DNA of 64,000 bases from Dendrobium chrysotoxum (GCA_019925795.1 CM034314.1:77000780-77064779); one strand, 5' to 3'; counted from the first letter of the stretch, positions 1-12,557 are shown. Notes: a model not told the origin generated them from the sequence alone. Numbers and translations: made by a program.

Positions 1-169
1 ATCAGTTGAATCAATCTGATATTGTCTAGTTTGTCCAAATCTTAGTCATACCATTCTAACATTTAGAGTGATGTGATATCCACTTCAAGAGCACAAATAT
101 TTGGCACTTCTAATATCAAAGGATATATCTCCATGTGCAACGTATGTGCTTTAGAAATCTAATAGAAAG

Positions 170-1140
170 TGAATGTAATTTCAACAAAACCAGAGAACGA
201 CGCAAGAAATTTAGGAAGAAGAACACACAAGAACTCTTTTTTTATTGAAAGAATTAAGAAGAAAAATACAAGATATAATTGGATCTTCAATTTGAGAGGA
301 AGATCCGGCTCTCCCAAATCTCTAGCCTGCGGCTAGAGCCCTCACAACCTAAGAAATTCTAATTTCAGCAAACTCCAAACATAATCCTTAAATCACCCTA
401 TTGTTAGCCTTAAATAGGCTCCCATAATTCCCTCCCAAATCAGCTCTCTTTCCCTAAATAATTCCCTTTCAAATTTGAATTCAAATTAGATTTATTTCCC
501 TAATTAATTCTCTACAACAACAACAACAACAACAACATCAAGCCTTTGTCCCACTACGTGGGGTCGGCTACATGAATCCTTTTTCTCCATTGTGTCCTAT
601 TAAAAGTCAAATCCTCGTTTAAATATAATAAAGAAAGATCATTTCTAATATTTTCTAACCAAATCTTTTTAGGTCTACCTCTACCGTTCTTAATAAAAGT
701 CAAATATAATACCTCTACTTTTCTAACCGGGTCATCGGAAGGCCGTCGTTTTATGTGACCAAACCATCTAAGGCGACTCTCTCTAATCTTATCTTCCATT
801 GGAGCTACTCTAACCTTTTCATGTCTATGCTCATTTCGTATCCTGTCTCTAAGGGTAAATCCACTCATCCACCTGAGCATCCTCATCTTTGCAACACTTA
901 ACTTAACTAAACAATCCCACTTAATTCTCTCCCAATTATAATTAAAACTTTCCTAAACAATCCCCCTTAATTCCTCCTTTTCCCTAAATAATTCTCTCTT
1001 AGATTTTGAATTCAAATTAGATCTCTTGCCCTAAATAATTCCCTCTCAATAAACCATTGCTAAATAATTCCCCTTTGATTAAGAACCTTCCTAAACAGCT
1101 CTCTCTTGATTATGAAACTTTTTAATTTCCTCTCAATCAA
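170..1140 (-). repeat. Decayed LTR remnant related to the chromovirus LTRs of this window
   Basis: Between about 230 and 360 the text resembles the reverse complement of the LTR of the element at 56.2-62.0 kb: both have an AAGATACAAG-like stretch, a GATC-flanked hairpin, then TCTCTAG and CTAGAGCCC blocks. The stretch after the LINE insertion (931-1140) keeps the same repetitive TCCCTAAATAATTCCC style. No clear LTR ends or duplication were found, so the boundaries are guesses. It lies in the presumed first intron of the SINAT gene. Confidence 0.35.
514..920 (-). mobile_element. 5'-truncated RTE-type LINE fragment
   Basis: This is the last 0.4 kb of the RTE LINE family seen complete at 50.1-53.1 kb. 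The coding remnant (about 554-886, minus) matches the C-terminal tail of that ORF (RMLRWMSGFTLRDR, RLRWFGHIKRRP, GRGRPKK). The (CAA)n run at 514-535 is the reverse complement of the family's (TTG)n tail, so the element is on the minus strand. A candidate 10-bp target-site duplication, ttaattctct, is at 504-513 and 921-930. The neighbourhood is repetitive, so this duplication is less certain than those of the other copies. It is much more diverged than the copies at 25.9 and 50.1 kb. Confidence 0.85.
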
Positions 1141-2340
1141 ATCGGTCGGTCCATCAAAATCTATCATAGGCATTAAGTTCAAGCATCATTTGAGAAAGTG
1201 AAGTTACACGATGCTTAATCCTTTAGGTCTTTGGGAGCTCAGGCACTTGATTTTGAGGGGGAGGAGTCACAAAGATTCAAAATATATTTCCATAATATTA
1301 AGTTAACTGAGAGAATTGTTAGGATATTGACTCAATAATTATGGCATAGGAGATAATTGATTCAATAATTATGGCATGAGATCTATAGTTGTAGTTGAGA
1401 TTAGTGTAAATTAAAATAAATTTATCGGAAATCATCTCCTTAGATAAAAGATAGTTCAATTTTTTGTTAAAAATTCTGATATTAGAACCACATTTCTGTT
1501 TTAATTCTACCTCCTTAAACTCCTATAAATAGGAGAGGATGAGATGGTCAAGAGTGCATGTGCTTGAAAGATTTGTGGCTTTTCTTTTGTGGTGAGACTA
1601 GCATATTTAGATTTAGGAAAGAGTGTTTTCATGTGTATGTTTTCTTTTTATAAAAGTATGGTTTCTAGGCGGCGGATTGGTTCCTCTTTCCTCTCCCTTG
1701 GATCTAGGCTTTTGTTTTGGTCAAACCTTATAAATCATGATGCTTTCCATAGGTGCTAGATCTCTTTGGTATTACTTTGTTGTTGATCATCCTTATTCCT
1801 GGCGGGCACTTTTGTATAAAAATTAAGGTACCACAAGTATCTCAACAAAAACTGTTTTGTCTAATGAACGAGTGACAAGTTAATGACGTCCTTGTAGACT
1901 GTAAACGACGAACCATCAAACAGGTGCAGCACACCATTCTGCAGCGCAGACAAAGCCTTGGAAAAATAAAGCTATAGATTAAATATCTGCATCAATCAGC
2001 CGAATAGAAAAATGAGTTAGTTGATATCAGTTGAGAATTTCACCAAAGCAACCGTTACATGAAGTTATGAGGGAGAAATAAGAAGGTCAAATTTTTAATG
2101 ATAGGCAAACGTCAGATCACGCTATTCAACTAAAAGCTTTTCCTTTGTCACCAAGTTTAAACAAATAGAACCGGACCATAGGAGAGAATTGAGGGCACCG
2201 ATCCCTGAAGAAAAAATAGATTTCCAAGGTATAATAAAAACAGCTAAACCCCAAATCAATTTAATGCCAACCACAATGATTGGATTTTATCTTCATTTTT
2301 TTTTTAACATGGTTGTCCTTCGATCAGCACTTATTATCAA

Positions 2341-2618
2341 AGCGACCGCGCTTACTCCAAATGGAAAACAACTTAACCAAAATCAAATCCTCCCAAACAA
2401 ATCAATAACTTCCAACTAGATTTTATGGCAACAAAACAATCATTTCAGAGATCGTGATTTTTCTCGTATTTCACAACATAGCGACAACGCTTACCCCAAA
2501 TAGAAAGCAACTTAACCAAAATCAAATCCCTTCAAATAAACCATTATCTTCCATCAAGATTTTACGGCAACCAAACGATCAAATCAGAGATCATGAATTT
2601 CTTTCGCAGTCATAACAA
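2341..2618. repeat. Tandem dimer, about 139-bp unit
   Basis: Two adjacent, diverged copies start at 2341 and 2480. Each runs from AGCGAC..CGCTTAC.CCAAAT through AACTTAACCAAAATCAAATC to CAGAGATC.TGA.TTTCT. They lie in intron 1 of the SINAT gene. No coding meaning is apparent. Confidence 0.7.
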
Positions 2619-2812
2619 AAGCAAGGAGATCGAAGCCCTTTCCCAGAGGCTTCGTCAAAACTGAATAATTCCCTTTACAAACCGAAAGTAATAATGCATT
2701 CCTATAAGAATTTCCCATTCAACCAGAGCACGAGAACCAAACAAGAAAACAAAAGATTTGATACCAGAAGCAAGCAAAATAAAACATCGTTGCAGACAAA
2801 AGAGAAATTGAC

Positions 2813-3022
2813 CTGATGGATGGGAGGATACATAGAATTGGTGCAAACTGGGCATTCAAGCAGCTCGTTGATGCTAGTGGTAGGGGAGATCCCTGGAGCC
2901 GGCGTTGCTCCATTATGCGCCGCTGCACCATGGAGCTTGGCAAATTGGTGGTGGAGATGGGACGGCTCATCCTCATCCATTCCATCGCACGACGACACGC
3001 ACTCTACGCTATCCAAATCCAT
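2813..3022 (-). CDS. SINAT-type RING E3 ubiquitin ligase (Seven in absentia family), exon 1 only
   Basis: Exon 1 encodes 70 residues from ATG at 3022 and ends at CAG|GTCAAT (donor at 2812-2811). Residues 1-52 are a low-complexity acidic and His/Ala-rich leader. Residues 53-70 (ELLECPVCTNSMYPPIHQ) are the hallmark start of the SIAH/SINAT RING finger and contain its first two zinc-binding cysteines. Plant SINAT proteins are about 300 residues long with RING, SINA zinc-finger and TRAF-like substrate-binding parts, and they ubiquitinate partners in hormone, stress and autophagy signalling. In the family the first intron falls right after the PPIHQ block, as here. No later exon (beginning Cys-His-Asn-Gly-His) was found between 1 and 2812, so the rest lies beyond the left edge, or the gene is broken. 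The start fits: first ATG after a pyrimidine-rich leader. The exact paralogue cannot be told. Confidence 0.9.
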
Positions 3023-3204
3023 GCACCCAAAGAGAAGATAACAGACTTCTCAAGCTTCTTTCCCTCTTCTTTCTTCTCCTCCTCCTCGTAGACCTTTCTC
3101 TCGATCCAGAGAAAACCCAGCAAAGAGGAAGGAATGAAAAGAGAGAAGAAGGACCAAGAAGGAGATGAAAGAGGAGAAAGGAATGGCCTAATGAGAAATT
3201 ATAA
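3023..3204 (-). promoter_or_regulatory. Probable 5' leader and core promoter of the SINAT gene
   Basis: On the minus strand the 150 bases before the ATG contain a pyrimidine-rich stretch (about 3135-3180, a Y-patch-like feature common in plant promoters), then a GA-rich leader. A TATA-like TTATAA lies at 3199-3204, a plausible distance upstream of a start near 3165. The transcription start is inferred, not observed. Confidence 0.35.
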
Positions 3205-3406
3205 CGTGCACTCAGCCCAGCATCTAATCCGTGCCCTAAGCTTCGTCTAAATGCCACCTGTCCCAATTCAACCATCCAACGGTGCAGGAGATGGAGACTT
3301 CTTCTTCGTGAGAGGAGCAATAATTCCTGTCTAGAAGGGGACGCCGGACAGCAATTGTACCGGATTTCTTTCTTTCCATTTTGTGTATTATTTAAGGAAT
3401 CATAAG

Positions 3407-4343
3407 ATTTTGAAAATTGGACCGGACAACGAATCGGGAGAAGAAGAGGTTCACGGTTCGACCGGTTCGATAACCGGTCGAACTGGATGATGTAATAAAT
3501 AATATTATTATTAAAAATTAATAAAATTAACATAATATAATTTAAGTATATAAATATTTAATAATATTTATAAAATTTTATACATATAAATATCATTTAA
3601 GAATAATGTATTTATAAGAATAATATTTAATATAATATATAAATTTATAATATTAAAAATTTATGATCATTAATATAATATAAATAATTAAATATTTGAT
3701 CATTTAATAATATTTATAAGTTAAAAAAATACATAATAAAAATTATAAATATAAATATCATTTAAAAATAATATTTATATATTTAAAATTAAATATATTT
3801 ATAAGAATAATAATTAATATAATATTTAAATTTATAAAATTAAAATTTTATATTATAATTCTTATAATATATATTATAGCAAATTTATAATACATATTGC
3901 TCAAATTTGTAGCCCAACTAAGCCCAAATTTGAAGCCCAAATAAGCTCAAATTCACATACTAAATATTCATGCAACTTTTTTAGTCTCACATCATAGGCG
4001 GAGTTTGAGGATGTTGCTTTGAACCCTTTATAAAGTGTGAAGTACACACTTTTTCCTAAACAAATTATGTGAGTTATTTGTGATAACTTACATATATTAT
4101 GGTGTAATTAATCATCATATTTAATAAACTTTATTTAAAAAAATTAAAAGAATTTAGTAAACTAAAATATATTATTTAAAATTTAATTAAAACAAAAATA
4201 AATTTTTTTATAAACCGGCCAATTTTTTCCAACCCGGACCGATTTGATCCGATTTGATGTAGAGCCGGTTTTGTAAGCTGGATCGGACTAGCCACCAGAC
4301 CGGTTTACGGTTGAACCGGCCGGTCCGATCCGATTTTCAAAAT
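3407..4343. mobile_element. Non-autonomous DNA element with terminal inverted repeats, AT-rich core
   Basis: The left end (ATTTTGAAAATTGGACCGGA) and the reverse complement of the right end (ATTTTGAAAATCGGATCGGA) match at 18 of 20 bases. Further inward both arms carry ACCGGTTC/GGTTCAACC-type blocks. The centre (about 3480-3900) is almost pure A/T. No transposase and no clean target-site duplication were found, so the superfamily is open. A half copy of the same kind of sequence appears near 20225-20320. Confidence 0.6.
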
Positions 4344-4773
4344 AGTGAGGAAACATTAGAATGTAAATAAAAAATCACAAGTAATTACAAATCATATATA
4401 TACTTTTAAATATTATAATTTTAAATTCAATTTAATATATTTATTTGGAATTTGAAAATAATTTTATAATGAATTCAAAATGATTTTTTTTTGTTTGAGG
4501 ATACTTTTAATATATTTGATTATTATTTTATATTTATTTATTGTATGTGTGAAAAATAAAATTTTAAATTTTACATTTGATAAATTTGTGGGTTAAAAAA
4601 ATTTCAAAATTTTATTACATCTAACAATATGGTGGAATCATGAAGTTTTATAATTTCATTTTTTATTTACAAGAAATAAATTACAACCTAAAAGTAAATT
4701 ATAAGTGATTATTTAAAATTTCATCATTATTTATTTATAATATTCTTTTTTGAAGGCTCCTCCACTAAAAATG

Positions 4774-4957
4774 GAGAGGTTATTCTGTATGAATACTGGA
4801 CGGGAAGAACCGTCTGGCTTTATCTATGTGAACAAAAGCGCAGTATGAACTGTAAAAGCCCGGTGCAATAAAAGCACAGTTCACTGCGCTTTTATTGTTT
4901 ACAGAGACAAACCGAACGGTTCTCCTGTCCGGTGTCCGCACAGAATAATTCATGACT
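4774..4957. mobile_element. Foldback MITE
   Basis: The two halves are near-complete inverted repeats. The outer arms read TTATTCTGT..ACTGGACGGGAAGAACCGT and, in reverse complement, TTATTCTGT..ACCGGACAGGAGAACCGT. The inner arms AAAAGCGCAGT..GAACTGT pair with ACAGTTCACTGCGCTTTT. No ORF. It resembles the MITE at 19390-19569. Direct repeats of about 20 bp (4751-4770 and 4966-4985, TGAAGGCT.C..C.A.TAAAA) lie just outside, so the exact ends are uncertain. Confidence 0.65.
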
Positions 4958-5577
4958 TCTTTTATGAAGGCTTCTTCAATAAAAGCTTACTATTTAGAAG
5001 TAAAATAATAATGGAGGAGAAGGGAAAAAAATAGCATTGGCATCTACACTTTAATTTGGTATTTTCATATTAGCAAGAGTTTTGTCACTTATACTTTGAC
5101 TTTTTAGGATTGCTTTCTCGATAATCTCATGAAATCTTTACCAAATGATAAAAAGTACACTCCTTTACTTTTTTTTTTTTTTGAGCCCAAACTCATACTA
5201 CAATGGATATTAAGGATCCAATGATTTTTAATGGTGTGAAAGTGGTTCCCTCTTCTTCGAAGGGGAGGTTCTTGAGATGGTGAAGCCATTTTATATTACC
5301 CTCACTTGAAAATTTTCCCATGATTGACCCTTGGATGTCCTTGTACACTTTTTAGTGAGATTAGGACTTTTTAATAATATGTTAGTTGATTATTTTAATT
5401 TTTTTTCACATATCATCATCCATTTATTAAATGTTAATGACTATGGTATGACTTTCTTTAGCATTGCTCTTATATTATTAAAGGAGGCTAAATAAAATTT
5501 TTGAAATTGACTCATTTTCTTGATATTAACCATGAGCTCTCAATTACTTATATTTGGATTTTTCTATTTGATTTTAG

Positions 5578-7060
5578 ATTGTAGTTCATTTGGACGAGGA
5601 TCTTATCTCCATTGATAACTTATCTACAAAATCTTTACAAGTGGATATGATTATGGCTGACATCTCTAAACCATCTTATGTATATATTCTAGTTGGAATT
5701 GGTGTTTCTAAACACCATAAAATCAAATCTTGGAATGATTTGCCATAAAAATAGGTACTACCAAAAAATCTTCTATAATGTTATACTTTCTATTAAATCT
5801 TTAGGCACATTAATGGAGAATGTTTTAAATTGTACCCTAAATGAAAATTAAAGACTGCATATACTAATCAAGAGGTCAATACTCACTCTGAAATGAAATG
5901 AATTTAGAAAAATCTTGATAAGGTGACTTCTAATGAGATATTTATGATAGATGATCAGGACTCTAACTCATTTAAAATTGAAAGCATTACAGAAATTTAT
6001 AATATTAATTAAGGTTATTAGTGATTATTGCTTGGAACTTAGGAATGGGATTCATTTCCTCTCAATGCAAATTCCTAATATATTTTTCAAGCGATTGATA
6101 CATTTGGTCTCTTCTTCTAGTTCTGATGAATCCCTTATCAACGAAGTGGATTTTATAATTGCTCCAATATCTAACAATTATGATCATATTCCAAGTCAAA
6201 TGTTCATAGTAAGTTGAATATGAATGTTATTCATATTGAAGGTCTCCCCATTGATCTGCTACCTAAACCTTCTAGGATGACCTCTTAGAGTTTGTTTTTG
6301 TAAAGGCTATTGTGAAGTCATTTGTAGGAAAATAAATTTTAATAGTTACTATGCATATTACAAATATGTTCTTAAAAAAAAAAAAAAAAAGACAAATGCT
6401 GTCTTACAACTAAACACATTAGCAAATTTGGTTGTAAGAAGTAGCTTCTCATCACAAAATTTTCTTAAAAATATCAAAAAAGTAGTAGTCAAATGAAAAG
6501 CATTGTTACTGTACAAAAAAGTAAAATAGTGAGAAAGTTGTCCCAAATAGATCCTTAGTTTATGGATGATGCTTTTATTCATGATCATCATGATAGGGGG
6601 AAAATGATTGAATTACACTCCAAGCTAAATAATGTTAAAATCTTTGATTTAGGATATTAAAGATATTGATATTCCTCAGGAAAATGCTTTTTTATATATT
6701 TTTCACTAGTAGTTTGTAACCTAAGGTGAATGATAATAAAATTAGTACTTACAAGAAATATCTTGAATGTTAAGATACCCTTGCTAACTTCCCTAAGATT
6801 TAGGACTTTTGGTGGGCTCCATCCACTGTGTTTAATCTTTAAGTCTCTCTAAATTTTACATACTAAAATATCTATCAATGATTCATTTATCAATACTTCC
6901 TTGGTGTTGCTAATAATTTCAAAAAGAATTGAGTTAATCTTTGAAAGGATCTCTATATTCTTGCTCAAAAATTAAGTTTTTCATTGATGAGGGTAGGGGA
7001 CTTTCATGTAGCCCTTCATTCTAATGAAAAAGAAAGATTTTTGTTGACTTTACTTTAGTG
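5578..7060 (+). pseudogene. Decayed L1-type LINE (ORF1 and endonuclease remnants)
   Basis: Three blocks in the order of a plant L1 LINE can be read through frameshifts and stops. (a) 5583-5748 encodes LQVDMIMADISKPSYVYILV, which looks like the DUF4283 region of plant L1 ORF1 (PL..D..TA..SRPSVARV.VE). (b) About 5795-5845 contains KSLG followed, after a frameshift, by HINGECFKLYP, the second half of the CCHC zinc knuckle. (c) About 6890-7060 carries VGDFHVALHSNEKERF, which fits the endonuclease motif GDFN..L...E. No reverse transcriptase was found downstream. A member of another repeat family seems to sit inside at about 6280-6570. Homology is by eye only. Confidence 0.5.
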
Positions 7061-8519
7061 ACCTTATTTTCCTAAGCATGATAATAAAATGTTAATCATA
7101 AAGTATAACATATATATAATTATGTAATATAAAGCATTATAATACAAACATCCAAGCACTCTCTTAAACTTATGTATGCATTAAAAAGAAAAATAATAAC
7201 ATGCCAATCAATTATTCACCACATATTTTAGACACCATATATAATAACAGGTATAATGGATAAATATATCATGCTTACTATATAACATGCTCAAGAATAT
7301 TGAGTGATAAAATTATTTTATAATATCATAAATCACAAAACACTGAGAAACATAATGTATATAATACCTTCTAAAACATACAATTTTAGTGTATAACATA
7401 TACAATAATGACATATTCAATAATATAAAATAATATCATAATGTATAATAATGGCATATACAATAGTAGTTAACTAAGTATAATATTAGTGTATGATATA
7501 AAGCAATGTATGTATTATAACTGAACAATCAAAAATATTGATTGAGGGCAGAATAAACCATAATATGGCACAAGCATACTGAGTAGTTTTTTAAATTACA
7601 TAATTAAGTGTTACAAGGAATATGTGAATAATACTAATTGACTTGGATATAAATTAGGGCACCTATGACTAATCTTATTAGAGTTAATATGAAACTACAG
7701 AAGGATCCCTAATTGTGATTATATAAGTGGCCTAATAATATAGAAAAAGCGATTTAAAATAAATAAGATATATAAAATACATCATAAATGATGTAGAAAT
7801 ACTAGTGAATTAAAACCATTATGATTATATTATGGGGTTAATTAAGCATGTTGGGTATCCAACAACTACCTAACAAAACTATAATACATGATCAATAACA
7901 ACTCAAGTAACAATTTGAAATTTTGGGTTTGAACCCATTTGCATGTGTTATGAAGTGTTTTATGCTTGAAAATGCTTGGGTGTGCTCTAAAATGAGTCAC
8001 AAGTGTTGCATGTGAATATCGACAAAATTCAAGAATGTCACTTTTGGAGCGCAGCGGCTTTGAGAGTTTGAGTGCAGCAGCGCTGCACTCAGCTAATGCG
8101 CTAGAAAGTGACATTGCGATGCCAGCTTTCAGTTTAATTTGTTGCAGATTTTTTAGCGCCACAGCACCCAGAATTGAGCGCCGCAATGCTAGGACATTAT
8201 GAGAATGTTTATGTATTTTAAAATTCATTTTCTCCGATGATTTTAGCGTCAAGTCAGCCGAAGAGGAGAGAGAAAGAGATAATTTTAAGAGAAAGAAAGT
8301 TTATTTTGAGCTACTTCGGGCCATTTCAATAATTATATACCTAATCATATAAATGATTCTAGAATCCTATATACAATTGGACAAAATATATAAATGATTT
8401 TGGATCAAATGTATGATTATGCAAATATCAAAATACAATTGATGACATCATAACATGCTTATTAAAGCTTTTTAATGTGGAAAGTAACAAGCACAAATGT
8501 AAAATTAATTTTTCTATAA
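7061..8519. other. AT-rich intergenic DNA with a short GCGC-rich patch
   Basis: Nothing gene-like is visible. At 8040-8200 a more GC-rich patch repeats AGCGC, GCAGC and GCCGC words (for example GAGCGCCGCAATGC) that recur at 32.9-33.1 kb. An open stretch at 7866-8252 (minus) has no recognised motif. Confidence 0.5.
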
Positions 8520-8531
8520 TATTAATATAGA

Positions 8532-9227
8532 TCTAAAACAGAATATATGGAGTGTAATTTTAGTAATAATAGACCTAGTGAGGGGATTGTGACTTTGGGC
8601 GATCAAGTCATTAATAAGAGTACACGTTTTAGATATCTTGGATCTATTGTTCAGAGTGATGGTGAAATAGATGGGGATATTATCAGCAGAATCCAAGTTG
8701 GATGGTTGAAATGGAGGAATGCATCAGGCTTATTGTGTGATAGAAAAGTACCCCTCAAACTTAAGGGAAAATTCTATAAGATGGTGGTGAGACCTACAAT
8801 GCTTTATGGAGCTGAATGTTGGCCATTAAAAGAGAAGCATAATTCTAAGTTAAGTGTTGCAGAGATGAGGATGCTCAGGTGGATGAGTGGCTTTACCCTT
8901 AGAGATAGGATACAAAACGAGCATATTCGTGAAAAGGTTGGAGTAGCTCCAGTGGAAGATAAGATTAGAGAGAGTAGCCTTAGATGGTTTGGTCACATAA
9001 AACGGCGGCCTCCCGATGACCCGGTTAGGAAAGTAGAGGTCTTAGATTTGACTTATATTAAGAAAGGTAGAGGTAGACCTAAAAATACTTGGTTAGAAAA
9101 TATTAGAAATGATCTTTCTTTATTAGATTTAAACGAGAATTTGACTTTTAACAGGACACAATGGAGAAAAATGATTCATGTAGCCGACCCCACGTAGTGG
9201 GATAAAAGCTTGATGTTGTTGTTGTTG
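8532..9227 (+). mobile_element. 5'-truncated RTE-type LINE fragment with 12-bp target-site duplication
   Basis: This is the last 0.7 kb of the family complete at 50.1-53.1 kb. An open frame of 216 codons (8547-9197) covers the region after the reverse transcriptase (YLGSIVQSDGEIDGD, RMLRWMSGFTLRDR, GRGRPKNTWLENIRND). It differs from the complete copy at roughly a dozen residues. The 3' end has the family hairpin CCCACGTAGTGGG and a (TTG)n tail. A perfect 12-bp duplication, tattaatataga, flanks it at 8520-8531 and 9228-9239, showing target-primed insertion with 5' truncation. The open frame is a fragment, not a gene. Confidence 0.95.
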
Positions 9228-9239
9228 TATTAATATAGA

Positions 9240-12200
9240 CACATAAACACACATTTCATGTCAAGTGTAGGGATATACCAGGTTACTAAGATAGGAGGTA
9301 ATATAAGGTTATTTCACAGGTTGGCTATAACAACAAAACAAGTAATAATTAAAATAAACACATGGACATAATGGATTAAAGTGGCCCAATCATGTTAGCA
9401 TACATCAATTATAAAGGGGCAAGAGAATTCCTTTAATAGAATGAAAGGAAAGGTAGTACATGATCTCTCAAATCTCCCTTATCTCTTAGAACAAGTGATA
9501 AGCTATGTAGGAATAATATGAATATGTCTTTAAGTTGTAGCTAAAGTGTAAATGGATATTAGATGTGTCATAGTAAGGTTTTGCTATTGAGATATGCCTT
9601 TCTGTCCCTTAAGAGATTTTTTGATGACTACTCACTATAACCTTTTCTCGAGAGGTTAATCACCATCGATTAGTTTTTCTAGAGAAAATCTACCATCGTG
9701 CCAACATTGAGCTATATTGGATTTGCATTTAATCTCTTCATTAACTCATTTTGTTCATAAACAAGTTCAGCAAAACTTATCTTCCATATATAACTATATG
9801 ATTTATAATGTATATGCTAGTTAACTCAATTAATTTAGACGATTCATATCCCCTTTATAGAAACTATAATGATTGAGATGATTTTTGTGAAATTTTTCAC
9901 TCCTTACAAAGAATCTTGTATCATGAAAACTTCTGATGCCCATAGAGAAAATAATATATATTGATAATCTCAGCCGAATCATTTTACTTCATTATTTCTT
10001 TGTACTGATTGTACAATTCAGATAATACCTAACATATTATAAAATTCAAAAATTATAGATGGTACTCTTATGATGCTCTAGAAATATTTGAATTGGAGCT
10101 TTCCCTGATTCAAAGCAATGCCTTACAATCCATAAGACCTTATCATGCAAACATGGAAAAATAAAAAAAGAAGAATGATGTGAGATTTTTTGATGAACAA
10201 TGCCAACTATTTGATGAAAAAATATATTAGGAATCAAAATCTTAACCTAATTTTCATCATGGAGGACTTTAAAATTAACATGTGGCTTGATTTCTTTTCA
10301 CAAATATTATAAAAAATGTGAATATATTTGCATAAAATCTATAACAATACTCAAAACATTAAGATATTGTCCTATAATAGAATAATTATCATTGAAGGTG
10401 AAACAAAAAGTTTCCTAATAAAAATAATAGTTCTATAGACAAAATATAAATTTAGAAAGATATTTATTGTGAAATCTATGATACAACAACCAAACATCAA
10501 GACCAAAATTGCTCTTTTGATATATTTCATGTTACACGTCATATATTGTTATATAATGTAAGAACGTATAACATGCCCCTTGTCAATTTTTAGAATTGAT
10601 CATAATGTAAATTGGGTCAAAATATTTGGCCTGTTTTTTCGTGATATTTGGGGTTTATGATTGAGCTTAATAAAGGATACCCCTAAAGATTATTGCTTAG
10701 ATCATGGAATCATAATGATAAATTGATTAAAATGGATTAAGTTAAAAAGAAAAGAAATATGATGAAATCAAAATACTAATAATCTTAATCAGATTTTAAA
10801 ATCATTAAATTAAAGTTTAAAAAAGATAAATTAAAACTTTGTACTACTTAATCAAACATGTTAATCAAATCAAGTAAGATAATATTATAGAACATATAAC
10901 CTAACTAAAATTAAAGCTTAATATCAACCAAAATTTTAAAACAAAATATCATATATAAAGGCATTAAAATAATCTCTAATTCACTTGGTAGGTCCCACAA
11001 CTCGCTAAAGTTAATAGCAATATATATATATATATATATATATAACAATTATTTAATATTCTTAAAATATCAAAAAAAAACCCCTTTAAATTTTATAGAG
11101 CTCTTCTTTACGAGTCGATGAAGGGCATAGAACCTCAATGAGCCCAACGGTTGAGTCAAATCACCATGTAAATGCTACTTGGTTTCTTTTTTGTATTTTC
11201 TTTTCTTCTTTATAATCATTTTAAATGTCTCATTCTTGATCCTAATGACACTACTAATCAAAACTTAGAAAGATAATTCCAAATTATATGATGGGATAAG
11301 ACTAATGATTATGAAGACAATTATTGTTTTTATTTATTTATTTTTGGAGTGGATGAGTATTATGTAGGATTAGTTTTGATAAATAATACAATAATTGAGA
11401 CCATCCTTATAAAATATCACAATATTATTGGTCATCCATCACTACCATATAAATTTAAAACAATGGTGATTATCATAGTTGATTTTAAAATCATTTTCAC
11501 CATTGAATGATTATTTTTATGTTTCATTTGGGATAGCTTTCTTGCTGCTTTCTAAAATAGTTTTTAATACAAAAAATTTTTAAATTAGAAATTTTTGTAC
11601 TAGAAAACTACTTTAGAAAGCAAGAAGAAAGCAGTTCCTAAACCCTAAAAATGATTTTAAAATGTTAGGATATCTTGATATAAAATGCATTAGAATGGAC
11701 TCAATATTCTTGGATTTGGCTTAAGAAAGCCAAAACGTTTTGATTCACAACATCTTTATATTTCTCGACGAGATAAGAAAGTTGAGTTCTGAAGTACAAA
11801 TTTAACAATCACCTTATAATAATTTTTATTTTTTTTAGCCAAACTAATTAGCACCAACTAGATAATAAGAAAAGATAAATTCATAAAATAATAATATTAA
11901 TATTAATATTAATAATTTTCTTACAGTAGCCATTGTGCTCAAAATCCCTCCAAACTCCCCAAAAATGTAATTTCAAATTCCACTAACTCCCAAACAGTAC
12001 AAATATGGTATTACTTCATATATATTAGCATCAAGTCTAAGAGGTCTCTCAATATTCTCCCAAGAAAAAAGTTAAAGTTTTATCAAATATAGACAAAGTA
12101 GAGGGAATGAAAATTCAAAACCAGAGGAGAGAGAGGTTCCTTATTATCAAAAGAGAAAATACCTCATTTGTCCTCTAACTTTTTCTAAAAGACAAATAGT

Positions 12201-12389
12201 TTTTGATTATATAAAACTATCAATTTAGTCTCTTGACTCTTTAAATAAGGATCAAATTAGTCCTTTTGTGAGATCATTTAGGACCATATCTAAAGAGTTA
12301 AAAGACTAAAATGAGACTTTTAAATAGCCGATGATTATTTTGATTCTTTATAAAGAGTCATTGGTTTTTATCTATTATTAAAAAAAAGT
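9240..12389. other. AT-rich intergenic DNA
   Basis: No gene seen. It holds an (AT)n microsatellite at 11021-11044 and a foldback at 11522-11645 (listed separately). The stretch 10240-10470 vaguely recalls a decayed Ty3/gypsy protease region but is too broken to call. Confidence 0.5.
11522..11645. repeat. Foldback MITE-like sequence
   Basis: The left arm GCTTTCT..CTTTCTAAAATAGTTTT pairs with the right arm AAAACTACTTTAGAAAGCAAG around an AT-rich centre. The outer edge TTTGGGATAGCTTTC matches, in reverse complement, the termini GAAAACTATCCCAAA seen at several other places (6540, 19240, 20735, 31420). It is probably one member of a dispersed small-element family. Confidence 0.5.
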
Positions 12390-12397
12390 CTATTGAG

Positions 12398-12557
12398 GCT
12401 GGGGTTGTCAAAACAGTTCAACGGTTCAGGTCTAACCCGAAATTGATCTGACCCAAATCATATCAATCCGAACCTAGCCCATTTAATAAGCGGGTTAAAA
12501 AGCAAACTCGAACCCAACCTGCTAGCAATCCGAACCCAACCTGATAACCCATTTTAA

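Noticed and set aside
3009..3533. 174-codon minus frame overlapping the SINAT leader
   Set aside because: Wrong frame for the RING exon, reads through the promoter and into an AT-rich element.
10040..10500. Possible gypsy protease-like text (KINMWLDFFSQ)
   Set aside because: Too many stops and too short a match to separate from chance in AT-rich DNA.
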